Of a stretch of DNA of 64,000 bases, positions 49,269 to 63,884 are shown in pieces. The notes under the pieces are model-generated. The model was given only the letters and a program-made list of their open reading frames with translations, was not told the DNA's origin and searched no databases. Position 1 is the first letter of the stretch. Every line of letters starts with the position of its first letter. The stretch comes from Aphrophora alni (Eukaryota; Arthropoda; Insecta; Hemiptera; Aphrophoridae), in contig OY740768.1 in NCBI GenBank assembly GCA_963513935.1, positions 47,959,142 to 48,023,141 on the forward strand. Reading direction: 5' to 3'. The position numbers and the translations under genes were made by a program.

Positions 49269-49664
49269 TATACCATTCATAGGGGTAAATCTTTAATAAA
49301 AGGTTTTTGGAACCAAGGAATGGTAATGTCAAATGAAGAGATTTAGCGATTTCTATTGACCGGTAATTTATTTAACCCTTTTTTTTTTTTTTTTTTTTAA
49401 TTTAGCAGTTTTTTTTAAGATAACCATTTACAGAAAAGTTAATACATAACATTGATTAGCTGTTTAAAAAAACAAACTATTTATCTATACTTACTTATAT
49501 GTATTTATACGCCCTTAAAACAAACATTTATATAATATTAAACAAACCCCCCTCGACATGATTAAAAATTACAGAATAATATATATTTTTTAAAACATAG
49601 ATAAAGATAACAATTCATTAATGTATCTAAAAATTTTAAAAAAATCTAAATTATATATATATGT

Positions 49665-49710
<46 letters not shown>

Positions 49711-50865
49711 TTAACCCCTTTGGGGTCGTCAGGTCCGAAAATGTATGCTTATCCCATCCAATTTTAATTTATTTTTAGTTTTGCATTTTAATGAGAAGAA
49801 AATAATTATGTTTTGTTTTACAGAAAAATTAATTAAAGCATCATTCAAACAAAATTCACTTCAAGTTCTCAATTAACTTTTTTTTTACTAGGTGAAATGT
49901 CCTTCGGTTTTGTCTGGACTATAAGTTACAGCATGAACTTAACTTATATATCTTGCATGAACCAGCAAAAGCTGTAGAACATATACATGTTGGAATTAGA
50001 ACAGACACTTTTTACAAGTTTAAACACTTCTCTTGTAGTTTCATAAGCAATATATTTCTCTGTAACTGAGCTTTAAAAATGCAATTTCCTTGAAAACCAA
50101 ATGTTATATGTGCTAAACAAGTTATTGAATTACTTTACTTTATAAAAACTAGAAACGAAAAGAGATGCTTTTCGTTTTAAAAGACTGTTTGAATTTAAAC
50201 TCGTACAATTTACGGACAAAGTAAAATTTAGTAGTAATTAAATCTAATGATTTTTAATCAGTGATTTGACATTATAATAACTAAAAATAAAAAATAAATG
50301 CTATTTGTTTTTCTTTAAAAAGATTATATAAATTTATACTTTTTTTTTAAATTTACAAACATCCTAAAGTTTACTTATAATCGAAAACAGATTCAAAATT
50401 TTAGATGTATAAATAGAATACATATTTCAACATAGATAACTCAATAAAAATTAAACAGTAATATTTTTTTACCTGGTTCGGAAGTGATGCAGGCTTGGAA
50501 AGCGAACATGAAAAATGCAGATGCGTTTTATTAAATTTAGAAGAGAAACACGGCACACATTTTAGTGGCAACTGAAATTAGTACTGCACGCATTTATTTA
50601 AGAAAGAAAACTCAACATGATGAATTTTAAAGTTAAAAAAAATATATTTTAGCAGACTTCTCTCACAAAAAATGAGTTTAATGCAAAACTTATCTGAGAC
50701 TGGTTCCCTTATCTCGAAGTACAGTTACAGGCCTCGAGGCAAGTAGATGGCCTGATGCTGATTTCAGAGTTGTACACCAGGTTGAAGCAGCTGACGGCCG
50801 CACTTTAAGAAATAAAACTACAAATGTCTGTGTTGATAGATTTAAAAAATACGTAGGTCGGCACA
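49269..50865 (-). mobile_element. Solo LTR (left, minus orientation), 1.6 kb
   Basis: On the minus strand it starts TGTGCCGACCTACG at 50865 and ends near ATGGTATA at 49269. Both sides carry the 4-bp ATAG (49265-49268 and 50866-50869), a target duplication. It is a diverged reverse-complement relative of the LTR at 53252-55055; shared landmarks include CCCCAAAGGGGTTAA, GGATGGGATAAGCAT, GGAACC with GGAATGGTAATG, and the GC-rich 5' part. A TA array at 49670-49707 replaces about 120 bp present in the other copy, explaining much of the length difference. No internal element DNA adjoins it, so it is a solo LTR left by LTR-LTR recombination. Confidence 0.85.
49670..49707. repeat. (TA)n inside the left solo LTR
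   Basis: TA array lying next to the conserved CCCCTTTGGGGT word. Confidence 0.95.
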
Positions 50866-50869
50866 ATAG

Positions 50870-52801
<1,932 letters not shown>

Positions 52802-52826
52802 TTATATATATATATATATATATATA

Positions 52827-53247
52827 ATCCCAAATATTTAGTCCATAAATTTCTTTTCGTTTATATGGTACTTATTTGTATAAATTAATCAGCACTGCTC
52901 ATACTTTTCGAATATATATTTAAGTGTTGTTCATGTTATACCCGGCTATGGTAGCGGAGACTAGCTACACCTATTAGAAGTCGTTGGCGTCCATAGCGGT
53001 CTCTCACAAATCATTCCCTAAAAATAAACTATCATAAAAGTGGTAACACAACCTACCTACTTTACACTTTTACTTATATTTTCTCCCTAAATGACAATCA
53101 TGGCTCACATTAGAAAGTACAGACTCCGGAGGTAACTCTAGCAAGATCGACGCTTTTATACTGCAATCTTGAGTTGGATCTATCTAATTCATCTTTAGTA
53201 TAATTCTAGAGCAACTTTTTTGTTACCGTCTGACCCTGAAACTATTA
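52827..53247. other. Spacer before the right solo LTR
   Basis: Somewhat richer in GC than the surroundings from about 52935; no coding motif found. Confidence 0.45.
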
Positions 53248-54553
53248 GTGTTGTGCCGACCTAAGTAATAATTAAATCTATCTGCACAGACAGTTGCAGG
53301 TTTAATTTTCAAGGCACGGTCGGGACGTGCTGCACCCTAGCGTTTATCTCTGAAAGACAGCATCAGACCACTCAATTGCCCCACGCTTGTAACGGGATTT
53401 TAGAGAAAAAGAGTCCAGTCTTCAGTTAGGTTTTGCATTAAAACTCACATCGTGGGAGAAATCTCCAAAAATTTAAAAGTTTAACTTTCATCATGTTAAG
53501 TTCTAGTTCTTAAATAAAAAAAATAAAAAACGTGCAAATACTCATTTCAGGCCACTGAAATGCGAGCCGTAAAAACTTCTAAAATAAAATAATGTGCATC
53601 GGCAATCTTCATGTTAGTTTTTCAAGTCTACATCACCTCTGATCCAGGTAAAGCAAAATTGCTGTTTAACTATTATTGAGTTAACTATGTTAAAATATGT
53701 ATTCTATTTATAAATCTAAAATTTTTAAATCTGTTTTCAATTATATCTAAACTTTAGGTTGTCTGTAAATTTTTTAAAATATATACTTTAAATAATCTTT
53801 TGAAACAAAAACTAATACAATTTATTTTTATTTTAGTTATTATAAAGTCAAATCACATATTAAAAAACCATTAAATTTAATTGCAATTAAATTTTAAATT
53901 GTCTGTAAATTGTACGAGTTTAAATTCAAACAGTCTTTTAAAAACGAAAAGCTTTTCTTTTCTTTCTACCTTTTATAAAGTAAAGTCATCCAGTAACTTA
54001 TTTGGGCACATATAACTATTGTTTTCAAGGAAATTGCAATTTTAAAGCTTAGTTACAGAGAAATATATAGCTCATAAATTTACAACATAAGTGTTTAAAC
54101 TTGTGGATATATGTCTCTTCTTTGACTAATTGCAACATGTATTTTCTACAGCTATTGCTGGTTCTTGTTCATGCAGGAAGTATAAGATTAAGTCCCTGTT
54201 GCAACTTCAAGTCCATACAAAAACAAACGACATTTCACCTAATAAAAAAATGCAAAAGTGAAAAACAAAACAAAGAACTTAATTTTTATTTCAGATAATT
54301 GAGAACTTGAAGTGAATTTGTTGAATGATGTTTTAGATAATTTTTTGTAAAACAAAACATAATTAATTTCTACTCAGTAAAATGCAAAACTAAAAATAAT
54401 ATTTATATTTGGATGGGATAAGCATGCATTTTTGGACCTCACGACCCCAAAGGGGTTAATTATCAAAGTTCACATTGACGTCAATATTAAATTAAAATTT
54501 TCCTTTTTTTTACTAATATATATTTAAAAAATCTTTATTATAGTTGGCCAACT

Positions 54554-54556
<3 letters not shown>

Positions 54557-54598
<42 letters not shown>
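54557..54598. repeat. (TA)n inside the right solo LTR
   Basis: TA array about 100 bp downstream of the CCCCAAAGGGG word. Confidence 0.95.
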
Positions 54599-54602
<4 letters not shown>

Positions 54603-54734
54603 AATTAATTAATTAAATTTTGTTAATAATTTAAATTTAGAATCTTTTATAACGTAAGATACATTAACCTATTGTTATCAATATCTATGTTCCTTTTTTT
54701 AAAAAAAATATTTTTTCTGTAATTTAATTATATA

Positions 54735-54746
54735 GGGGGGGGGGGG
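54735..54746. repeat. G12 homopolymer in the right solo LTR
   Basis: Twelve G; the corresponding position of the left LTR has a run of six C on plus and the third LTR has GGGGGG, so the run is a family feature that varies in length. Confidence 0.9.
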
Positions 54747-55059
54747 TTGATTAATGTTATGTAAGTTTTGTTTTTAATAGCGTATAAATACAATTAGTTA
54801 TGTATAGATAAATTATCAAATGTTTAATTACAAATCGTTGTTAATGTTTTTTTTTTAAAAAACAGCTATTCAATGTTATAAATTACTTTTATGTAAATGG
54901 GTAACTCAAAAAGTGCTAAATTTAAAAAAAGAATTAATTAAAAAGTTTAAATAAATTACAGGTCAATCGAAATCGCTTAATCTCTTCATTTAAACATTAC
55001 CATTCCTGGTTCCAAAGGCGTTTATTTAAGGATTCTTTCCTTATGAATGGTAACAGTGT

Positions 55060-56811
55060 ATTCGAGGTCTTTGTTTTTTATATGGCCATGATGACTGAGA
55101 AATTTTTTGTCATTAAACATCAATATTATGAAAGTTTTAATTTAGTTTTGAATTAGTTAAAAAATAATTGTTCATTTACTAGTAGATAGTTGCAGGAAAA
55201 CCTACAAATATTACCCAAGTTAATAAATAATTATCGTTAAATAAATTAGGCTTTCTCCAACTACGTTATTGTTAGTGATGAGTCCCTAATTGGGATATGT
55301 TGTATGATAGTGTCTCGTATTTTATCAAATTGTATCATAATATTCATCCTCAATACTCATGTCTTTGATTTGACCGAAGAATCCACTCACTTATCTCGTA
55401 TCAGAGGAACCGCCATGTCAGGACTACATATTGAAAATTAAATTTAAATTAAATAATTACTCTACAAATATAGCTTACAAAATGACATAAATATTTAATT
55501 AATCTAATCGAAATATACGAACATGTCACAATCATTTTCTTCTGTTTTTGTTTTTACAATTTTCTGTTATTCCTTTGTTTGTTTTCTTAATAATACTAAT
55601 TACCAAGTTTTGGATTAACAACTTTATTACCTATTTTCTCTATTGTGCCCCTCTATGTAATTGAGAGAATAGCTAATACTAAAATTTTTTAATTGTAAGT
55701 AAAATAATTAAAATTTAAAATATGAATTTCAATCAAGTAAACAACTTAAACACTAATTCGGTTACATCTTTATTGTTTATAAAAAATACCCTTGATGCTT
55801 CGTTTAATTATTGAACGAAAATCAATTGTTCCTAATAATTAGCCGTAGTGGTTTTAAAATTAAATATCAGCAAAAAACTTAATATGTCACAGTCTGTAGT
55901 GAGTTGAAGTATGTGATTAGTATGTTTGTCACTCAGAGGGAGTGATCTGACTCTCAAGTTTTATACTATTTAATAACTAATTTGTTTTCGACAAAACGAA
56001 CAAGTAATAATCACTACAGTTATAATATCCTATCCTACTTGAAATGTGGTTCATCGGTAATTCCTAAATAACCACTTCGACACGTTTGTTGTTGTTTTGG
56101 TTGCAGTTACTATGATTAGTATAATTTTATCTGTTTTCTAAAAAAAATATATATTAAAAAAGTAATTCACCTCCAACAGTTTTTTAAATGTTCTTATTAG
56201 ATTTGATTCAGTAATTAGATATTACGTAATAGGAGTAAAGTGGTTATAAACTTTCGCTATTTTAGCAGTCAATTGTCGAATGTAGCTATTTACCTAAGTT
56301 TCATAATCATGGGTCATTCTTTTATTGGTCAAATTCTTTTTTTGTAGTTTGAAACTCTAGCGTGAACAGGATTTTTATAAATTTCCATTTCCTTCGTTAC
56401 ATATTTGGAATCAATAAAGACAAATTAAGTTAACATATAGTTTAGATTGGAATATTACTTGCAATGCTTACGTCAGACTTATAATATAAGTCTAGTTGCT
56501 AGTTTATAGCATAAACATTGATGGTGTACAAAATGTTTATAAATTCTTCTCAAACGCTCATAATCAAAACAAAATACTATAAAATGATAAACAATTGTCA
56601 TCTCTAGCTTCAAGATAGCCAATCGATAATTAAATAAAACTTCGACAGTGTCTTATATAACATCTAATTAAATATTTTTACAAATTAATAATAAAAAACG
56701 TTTTTGTTAAGTTGTGAATTATGATAAATATTAGTTTGTACGTTAAACAAACCTACTATTCGGTAGAGCATAACAAAACATATTACTCCCGTGATTAAAT
56801 TAATTTTGATA

Positions 56812-56842
<31 letters not shown>

Positions 56843-59800
56843 GTGATCTGTAATTTTAATTCTATTACAATGAATAAAAAATTTATTTAATTTGATTATT
56901 GTGATTTTGGTTATTGTTAGGACTTACTAAATCACAAATAGACAATACTATACAGATATTAAATGATAAAAATGCACATATCAAGGTTATATTTACAGGA
57001 AATACATATAGATATTCACAATTAATATTCTTCTATCTCGTTTTTAAAGTACGTAGTTTAGAAATTATATCTACTTGTCTTTAAAACTTAAAGGCATCTT
57101 TATCTAACATATTTTTTGAATAACAAAGAGAAGAAGAAAAGTAAAACAGAAAGCAAAGTTAAATAAGTTCACAATCCGAAATATTAGGAATTTTATATTT
57201 ATTCTTTTCATTTTATTTAATTTTTTATACAAAACACTTAAATATATACTTCGAAAAAGAAAATTAAAATGCTATAAACTTTATTATTTGGTTTTTCAAA
57301 ACCAACTTTTTCCTATGTATAAAAAAAGAAAAGGTAAGAAACAAAACATTCAAAAAAATTAACAGTTCATTCAGCTGTTACATGTAATTATTTGTTATGA
57401 GCACTTTTCATTAATATTATAATATTATATATTTTATCGAATGTTCAGGCTAGCTGTGTAATATTAGGTAAAATATTACATACAATCTAATTATTACATA
57501 CATAAATAATATATGTTTGTGTACTAGCATTAGGTTAGAGATGTGTATGAAAATGCGTGAATAAAAATTATTTTGTAAATGACAAAACAATTCTAACGTA
57601 AAAAACAAAATGTTTACATTATAATAAATACATAATGTATTACGTCAACTCGAGTAAAAAATATCGTCATTAAGAGTAATGAACAAGAGATTAAATATTA
57701 AATTTGTTTTACATCCAATTAACAGGTTCAACAATTATAAATACTTCAACTCCTATAGACCTTAGTTAACAACCCCTCTCTGTTTTGTGGAACTAATGTA
57801 ATAAATCCGGCTTTAGGAAAATTCCTTTCCCTTCCATCCCACCCTTCTCATAATATAACCTGGGAAAAACATGATTATAATTTTATTAATGTAATATTTA
57901 AACACGAAATTAACAGTGGAAATGTGCAACAGTTTTTATTACATTTATTTATATTAAGAAAATATAACCTCTTGAAGAACTTTCCACAACGAATTTTCCA
58001 AAATTAAACCGACATAGAAATTTCAAAATGTATGAATGTTCTTGTTTTAAATGTAGAATATACAAAAATTCTTTAATTTGATATCGATCAAAACTTAATA
58101 AATGTTTAGGTTTGTGATACAGAACTGCTATAATGTGTAACAAATGTTATATTCAATAACGTTCCGTGCTGTGTGATCATCTATATAAACGTTGTCCCTT
58201 TACAATTCCCTTAAATTTTTTCGATATTATAGGGTCATATTTGAATATTCCATACGTGGTTCATACGTCATGTCTCTTTCATAGATAACCTATTATCTTT
58301 GTAGTGATACCTTGCGACGATTTACTTAGATTCTGATGGATTTCATTTTATCAAAGTAGTTTACCCGACCTTAGAAAATTGTTGTAAATTTTAGTTACAT
58401 TTTAGTTGTAAATAATATTAAAATCGTAGGTTTAGTTAACTGTTAAATTATGCCAAAGTGGAAAACAAAGTCGTTGTGATTTGACAATAGACAGTCAATT
58501 GACTAAATTGCATTATTAAATTAAAGAATTTTGTGTTTGTAGTACTCAAAATGAATATTCGAATAAAACTCAAAATTACGATAATTACATAATATTTATC
58601 AGACGTTTTAATATTGTCTGTTTTTTTTTTTTTTTAATGGAAAAGTCCTAGTTATTCTTTATGTAAAAAAAATGGTTCAAACAACAAAAACTCTAATTTT
58701 ATAACTTTTTACATGTGACCATGTGCTGCTGAAAATAGTTTTGTCGACAAGCTATTACAGAGAAAAAAGATAAAAGGAATAACACGATATAGGCTTGGAA
58801 TCTGTACAAAATACCTTTGCCCGTTTTTTATTTATAGTTAAAATCATTATTTTCATTTTTTAAATCACTTTCTTTAGTTAATTTTTAATAATTTGAAAAG
58901 TAGTTAAAGGTCACACAGGAGACTTATAAAGAGACTTTAAAGTAAGACGTCGAAGGGTATTTAGGACCTGATGAGGCCGTAGGAGAAATCCAGGAGATGG
59001 AGAGCTGAGGACAGACAATTGTTTAAAAATTATATATCCGACCTAGATGTCAAACGCCGAAGTCTAAGACATGGAATTTTATCTTGAATAGTAAGTAGTA
59101 AATTGAAGATAGTTCCAATCTCACATATATATTAAACAAGTAGTTTCAAAAATTAGACATTTTATATTTAGTTGCCAATTTAAAATAACCACCTTACAAT
59201 AACAAAAATTGGCTCAGTTCAACATATTTCTTTCATTATTTATTGATTAACAAGTCATGGTGTGGTTATATATGATTTATTGATATCGTAGTAAAATTCT
59301 TTTTATAATTTGTATTGAAAATTTCAAAGTTCTTACTATTTAAGTACAACCGAATTTGACCTTTATAGATCCTAACCTAAGCTATTTTTAGATATAGGTG
59401 TGTTTAGGCCAACAGTAACCGATTAGTTATTGTCTAACCCGCCGCCCACTCTCGAAACCCAGTACTCTAACATTGTGATATTATATTTGTGCCACTGAGT
59501 ACTTGATACTGACAGTTGTATTTTCTCATTTGTGGTTTATGTTACACTGTATTCACTTAAAGTCATAACCGAATGAAGAAAAACTATATAAATATGCAAA
59601 ATGAGTTTCATAAACCTAATTAGGTATAACTCAAGGGATTCACTTAGTACTATGTTATTACATGGTTAAATTTTGCCGTGAGATACATTTAACTTGAAAA
59701 GGTGCAATTTCTCTTTATTCAAAAGGGTAACACGTCTGGGTTAAAATCACCTTAAAAATGTAGAATAGAACATAAAATAAGGACTCCAAGCGTTCGAATG

Positions 59801-61195
59801 CTGTTATAACACAAAAGTCGTTAGAGGAAATGGAGGGTATAGATTTTGCTAAATACCTCTGGAATAAGACAACCGCGCTTACTGTAGGAAGAAGAGCTCT
59901 ATTTCAAAACTTACTCCAAAGGATCATGGAGTAGTAGTGGCCTATGTTACAAATACCTGGATATTTATACTCTAATGATCGTAAATTTAATATCTTCTCG
60001 ACCTTTTACGGCAGTGTAGTTGAAAGGCAAAAAAGATATTTTTAATTGAATATACTATTTCGTATCTTTCTTCAGACTGTGATAACGGATCAAGTGAATT
60101 TTTCATTAAAATAGCGTTTTAATTCGTATTACTTGTAATTAAATTATATTACATTTAACTCATATAGCAAAATAAAAAGTTCGTTTAATTAGTTATTTCT
60201 TCCTATCACAATCAAAATAATATTTCCAATTCAAAAGTCATTTTTTATGGTATCAGATAAACTAAAAACGTACGAAAACTACCATTTCCTATATTTACAT
60301 TGAGTTTTTTTCTTACTTACATTTTAATAATATTTTATACATTCAAAAATAAATTTACTTTCTTTTGGCGAGTCCTATTAACGTAGAAACATATGTTGTA
60401 CACAAATTCTGTTACATGAAGTACATGGTGATATTTGACAAAAAATTGGATACATTCATAAATTAATATATATTCCTTCATACACAAATATAAACAAGTA
60501 AACCAGCGCGCGCGCGCACACACACACGCACACAAAAAAACAAATTCTTACTGTCTGTTATTTACCTTCTGTTAATATAAAACATATATAGGATAATCAC
60601 AGTAGTTTATTTCTGTATAACGTTAGGTTACAACGCCTTTAAATATCCTTTATTCTTCACGTCCTGCCAGTAACTTATAATTTTGTATTTAGTATAAACA
60701 ACTGTACTGTTCTTACCATTTATTTAATATCCACAAAAATTAATAGTGACGAAAAAAATGTTTTTTTCACAATATTTTTTATGTTTATTTTGTTAATTTT
60801 TAATGAGGTGAATAAAAAATATTTTAAATCAGTAATGTAATTGGGATATGGTTTGAACAGCTGCCGTGGGTTGTGTTTTTCCAGAACGACATTTTGATCA
60901 CAGATATCTTTAAGATGTAGTACTTTTATATACTATTCTATAATAAATGTATTATATTCTAAGAGCTTTTGGGGACACAGCAATTTTAATATATATACGT
61001 TCATACTTACATTCATTCACCTATTTCATATACGAGTACATAATTTAGTTTGACTTAAGAAGTCACCTAAGAAGACTAAGAATAAAATGCTAGAAGTTTT
61101 CAATAAATCAACTCAAAGTAATTTTGTAATTTTCTTCAGTTTTCCTATAAATTTTAAAATATTAAATTGTTTACAAAAAAGATTTCATTTTGTTT
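55060..61195. other. AT-rich DNA, no gene seen
   Basis: Six kb without a supportable gene. Minor items: TA array at 56811-56834, a GC-richer patch at 58920-59090, another at 59815-59960, and a CG/CA run at 60507-60535. None carries a recognised domain. Confidence 0.5.
60507..60535. repeat. Compound (GC)n(AC)n microsatellite
   Basis: Short alternating purine-pyrimidine run GCGCGCGCGC then ACACACACAC, a type of sequence able to adopt left-handed DNA. Confidence 0.85.
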
Positions 61196-61199
61196 AAAG

Positions 61200-63142
61200 T
61201 GTTGTAGCATTCAAATTCAAAAATCACATCTGCAAAATAATTTCATTAACTCGTTTTCCACATATACTACTTCCGTCGCTTGACAGATGCTGCCACCCGG
61301 TGAGATTGTCCAAAACTAATCATCGTATGACATCGGAGGGCAAAGTACAACGGCAAGACAGCCTATCTGCTCTAATACCCGCTGGCGAGTCTACCTGTAG
61401 TCACTCACAATGCCTGACATTCTTACATAGTTACGTTAGATATAATAATTTTTTTTCTTGGTTCTCAAAATTTCTGCTTCAGTTTTCAACGATGTTAATA
61501 TACAGTTTGTGCGATTTAGTCTAAAATGTCAAATAAATTTTCGTTTTCACGGCGCAAGCTCACGTGGACTGCGACAGGATTTTCCAGGTACTCAGCCTTA
61601 CAGATTTTATCATATTTTAAATTTTTGTTAATGCTTTAAAATAATTTATTAATTATCATGTATTCTTTAAAATATGTATTTCATGTTTTATTTAATATTC
61701 AATGTTCTTTTGAAACTGAATGATTATAAAAATTTACTTTTTTAAAACATACTTTACAAAACCTTGAAAAGGCACATTTTGAGTTTTGAACAATTATGTG
61801 AAATAGGTGCAAACTAATGTTGAACTTTAAATGATCAAAATATCTTATTGAACATGTCAAATATAAAACAATTGGAGAAATCTGTTCTAAATCAGAAAAT
61901 TTCGTTTTACAGACTTTTGCAGATCTTTGCAAGTCTTATACAAGCTTTGTTTCAAACAAAATTAAATATATATAAATGGATTTATAATCATCTAAGAAGC
62001 TTTTAAGTACCATCTTAACGAATTTCTGTTATACAATCAATTTTCTTAAATTTTGACAAATAACCAGATATTTACTTTAATAATGAACATTAATGCTACA
62101 ACATGTCTGATTTTGTACAGACGCTAAAAAACATGTTTTTTGCTATAGCTAATATGCTGGTAGAAGAAACACAGCTAAAGATCTAAACATGTTTCGTCCT
62201 GTTAACAAAACACGTTTTGTTCAACATAGCTTCAGAGTTTCACGTGCACAAAAGTGATGTTACAAAAAAACTGACTTTATAGAACTTTAATTAAACTCAT
62301 ATTGTATATGTGCCTAAATTTACTTCAACGAATATGTTTTTCTTAAAAACTATTTTTTTTAGACGTAGACTTGTGTAATTAATTATAAAATATATATAAA
62401 AATTATTGGGTGGAGCCTGCATGCAAACTTTCGGTCCTAACAACCTCCAAGAGGTTATTCTCTAAATTAAAATAATTGACGTCAATTTAAAAATTTAATA
62501 TTCAAAATTTTCTTTTCTTTTCTTTTAAAATAAACTACTCTTTTCATAATAAATTCTTTATCTAAAACATATATATTTATTGGCCAATATAGCATTTAAG
62601 AAATTTATCAAATAAGTAATATTATGTAACTGTTTTAAAAAAAACTACCATTTCATAAAGTCAAAAAGGGGGGAAATAAATATCAGTATCTTTTCATCTT
62701 TTTTTTTATTTTGTAATTTTTACATTTAAGGGCGTATAATCTTTTTTTTTTTTGGATTAATTATAATCCTGTTAATTGTTAAGCTGTGCTCATTGTCTTT
62801 TGTTAAATTTTGTAACTATAAAATATATAAACTAAAAAGGGGGGATAAATTTTCAGAATCTATTGATTAATTTTTTTATTAAATTATAATATTTTGCATT
62901 AAGGGCGTATAACTATTATTAATTATAATATTGTTAATCATAAGCTGTTTATGATAATTTTGTCTCAGGATGTCTTTCTCAGTTGTAAATGATAAAATCT
63001 GAAACGTCGAAATTTCTTTGTTTCAATAAACTTGAGCCTTGTTAATCACTAAATTTGTTTTTGTCTTTTTAATTTTTTTTAATTTCTAAACATTGTTACC
63101 ATTTTGGTTCCGCCTTTCTTAAATTTAAGTCCCCTGGTAACA
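61200..63142 (+). repeat. 5' LTR, third family member
   Basis: Shares with the right solo LTR: GCTGC-ACCC-type GC-rich start, GCATGCA followed by a GGTCC/GGACC word, ATTGACGTCAAT, TTGGCCAA, GGGCGTATAA, TTACCATT with GGTTCC, and the end GGTAACA at 63136-63142. The middle is too diverged to align by eye. Confidence 0.7.
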
Positions 63143-63148
63143 TGTTTC

Positions 63149-63166
63149 TGGTAGCAGAGCGTGGTT
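63149..63166 (+). promoter_or_regulatory. Primer binding site for initiator tRNA-Met
   Basis: TGGTAGCAGAG is complementary to the CTCTGCTACCA 3' end of animal initiator tRNA-Met, and after two mismatches TGGTTT continues the match to the T arm. It begins 7 nt after the LTR end. It would prime minus-strand DNA synthesis. Confidence 0.8.
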
Positions 63167-63246
63167 TTCTCTAAATTATAGCGTGGTTAGCTTTAAATTC
63201 TAGCTTGGTTATCTCTAAATTATAGAGTGGTTAATTTTAAATCCTG
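63159..63246 (+). repeat. Four 22-bp tandem repeats overlapping the primer site
   Basis: Units begin GCGTGGTT, GCGTGGTT, GCTTGGTT and GAGTGGTT, at 63159, 63181, 63203 and 63225, each continuing with a CTCTAAATTATA or TTTAAATTCTA type half. The first unit includes the 3' part of the primer binding site. Confidence 0.9.
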
Positions 63247-63884
63247 GAACCGTAGTTAATTTTCAAAATTTTGGATTGGAACCATCTAAATTTAAATTCA
63301 AAAATTTTCTTTGTTAAGCAAGGCTCAATTTTATGTTTTGCAGCCTTTTTCAAATACTGCACAACTATTGCTGATGAAATTTTTTTTTATTAATATTTAA
63401 ATCTATATAAACCTATTAGTCTCTTCTTTTATTTATTTTCATATAAACACTTTACACAAAAACTTCTAAACCAATTTCGATAAAATTTTTTTAAATTATT
63501 TTGTCTGCTTAAATATTTTTTTTTTTATATATATATATTTACATACACTGCACTCTAGTCATTCACTGAATTTGATCCAGACAGCGGGCTCATTCGGGAA
63601 TTCCAAAAAAAATTTAAATAAATATTAAAACCCAAAAATAGTTAGAAACAAAAAAAAAAAAAAAATAATTCAAAATTTCCTTCAAAAAATTTTCTCGAGT
63701 TTTCTTTTGCTTGTCTGTATTAATTCATACTTACACACACACATATACACAACAACTACACTACATATAATTCTTGAGTCATTCTCTGGCTCTTTCACTT
63801 CATTTTTTTTGCATCATCTTAAAAGAAATATTTTTTTAAATTACTTGGTTTATTTTTTTTTTATAATTATCAGCAACAGTTAAA
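63247..63884 (+). other. Leader (5' UTR) of the LTR retrotransposon
   Basis: AT-rich untranslated leader between the 22-bp repeats and the ORF, with several A and T runs. No stem-loop or packaging signal was identified by eye. Confidence 0.6.

Larger units (their letters stand above)
53252..55055 (+). mobile_element. Solo LTR (right, plus orientation), 1.8 kb
   Basis: Starts TGTGCCGACCTAAG and ends GAATGGTAACA, so it has TG...CA ends. GTGT flanks it on both sides (53248-53251 and 55056-55059) as a 4-bp target duplication. It is related along its length to the inverted left copy and to the third copy before the primer binding site near 63.15 kb. It contains a TA array (54557-54598), a G12 run (54735-54746) and the palindromic word CCCCAAAGGGG. 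No internal element sequence follows, so this is a solo LTR. The 4-bp duplication favours a Ty3/gypsy-like source, not proven. Confidence 0.88.

Noticed and set aside
54101..54298. 65-codon plus-strand open frame.
   Set aside because: Lies within the right solo LTR and is broken in the inverted sister copy.
58930..59040. CCTGATGAGGCC followed by GGAGAAAT, resembling a hammerhead ribozyme core.
   Set aside because: Stem II is only partly complementary, no valid stem III with the required UH cleavage site follows, and no stem I partner was found.
61300..61580. Open frames in the third LTR, including MSNKFSFSRRKLTW near 61527.
   Set aside because: Inside the LTR, unconserved in the sister LTRs and without a recognised domain.
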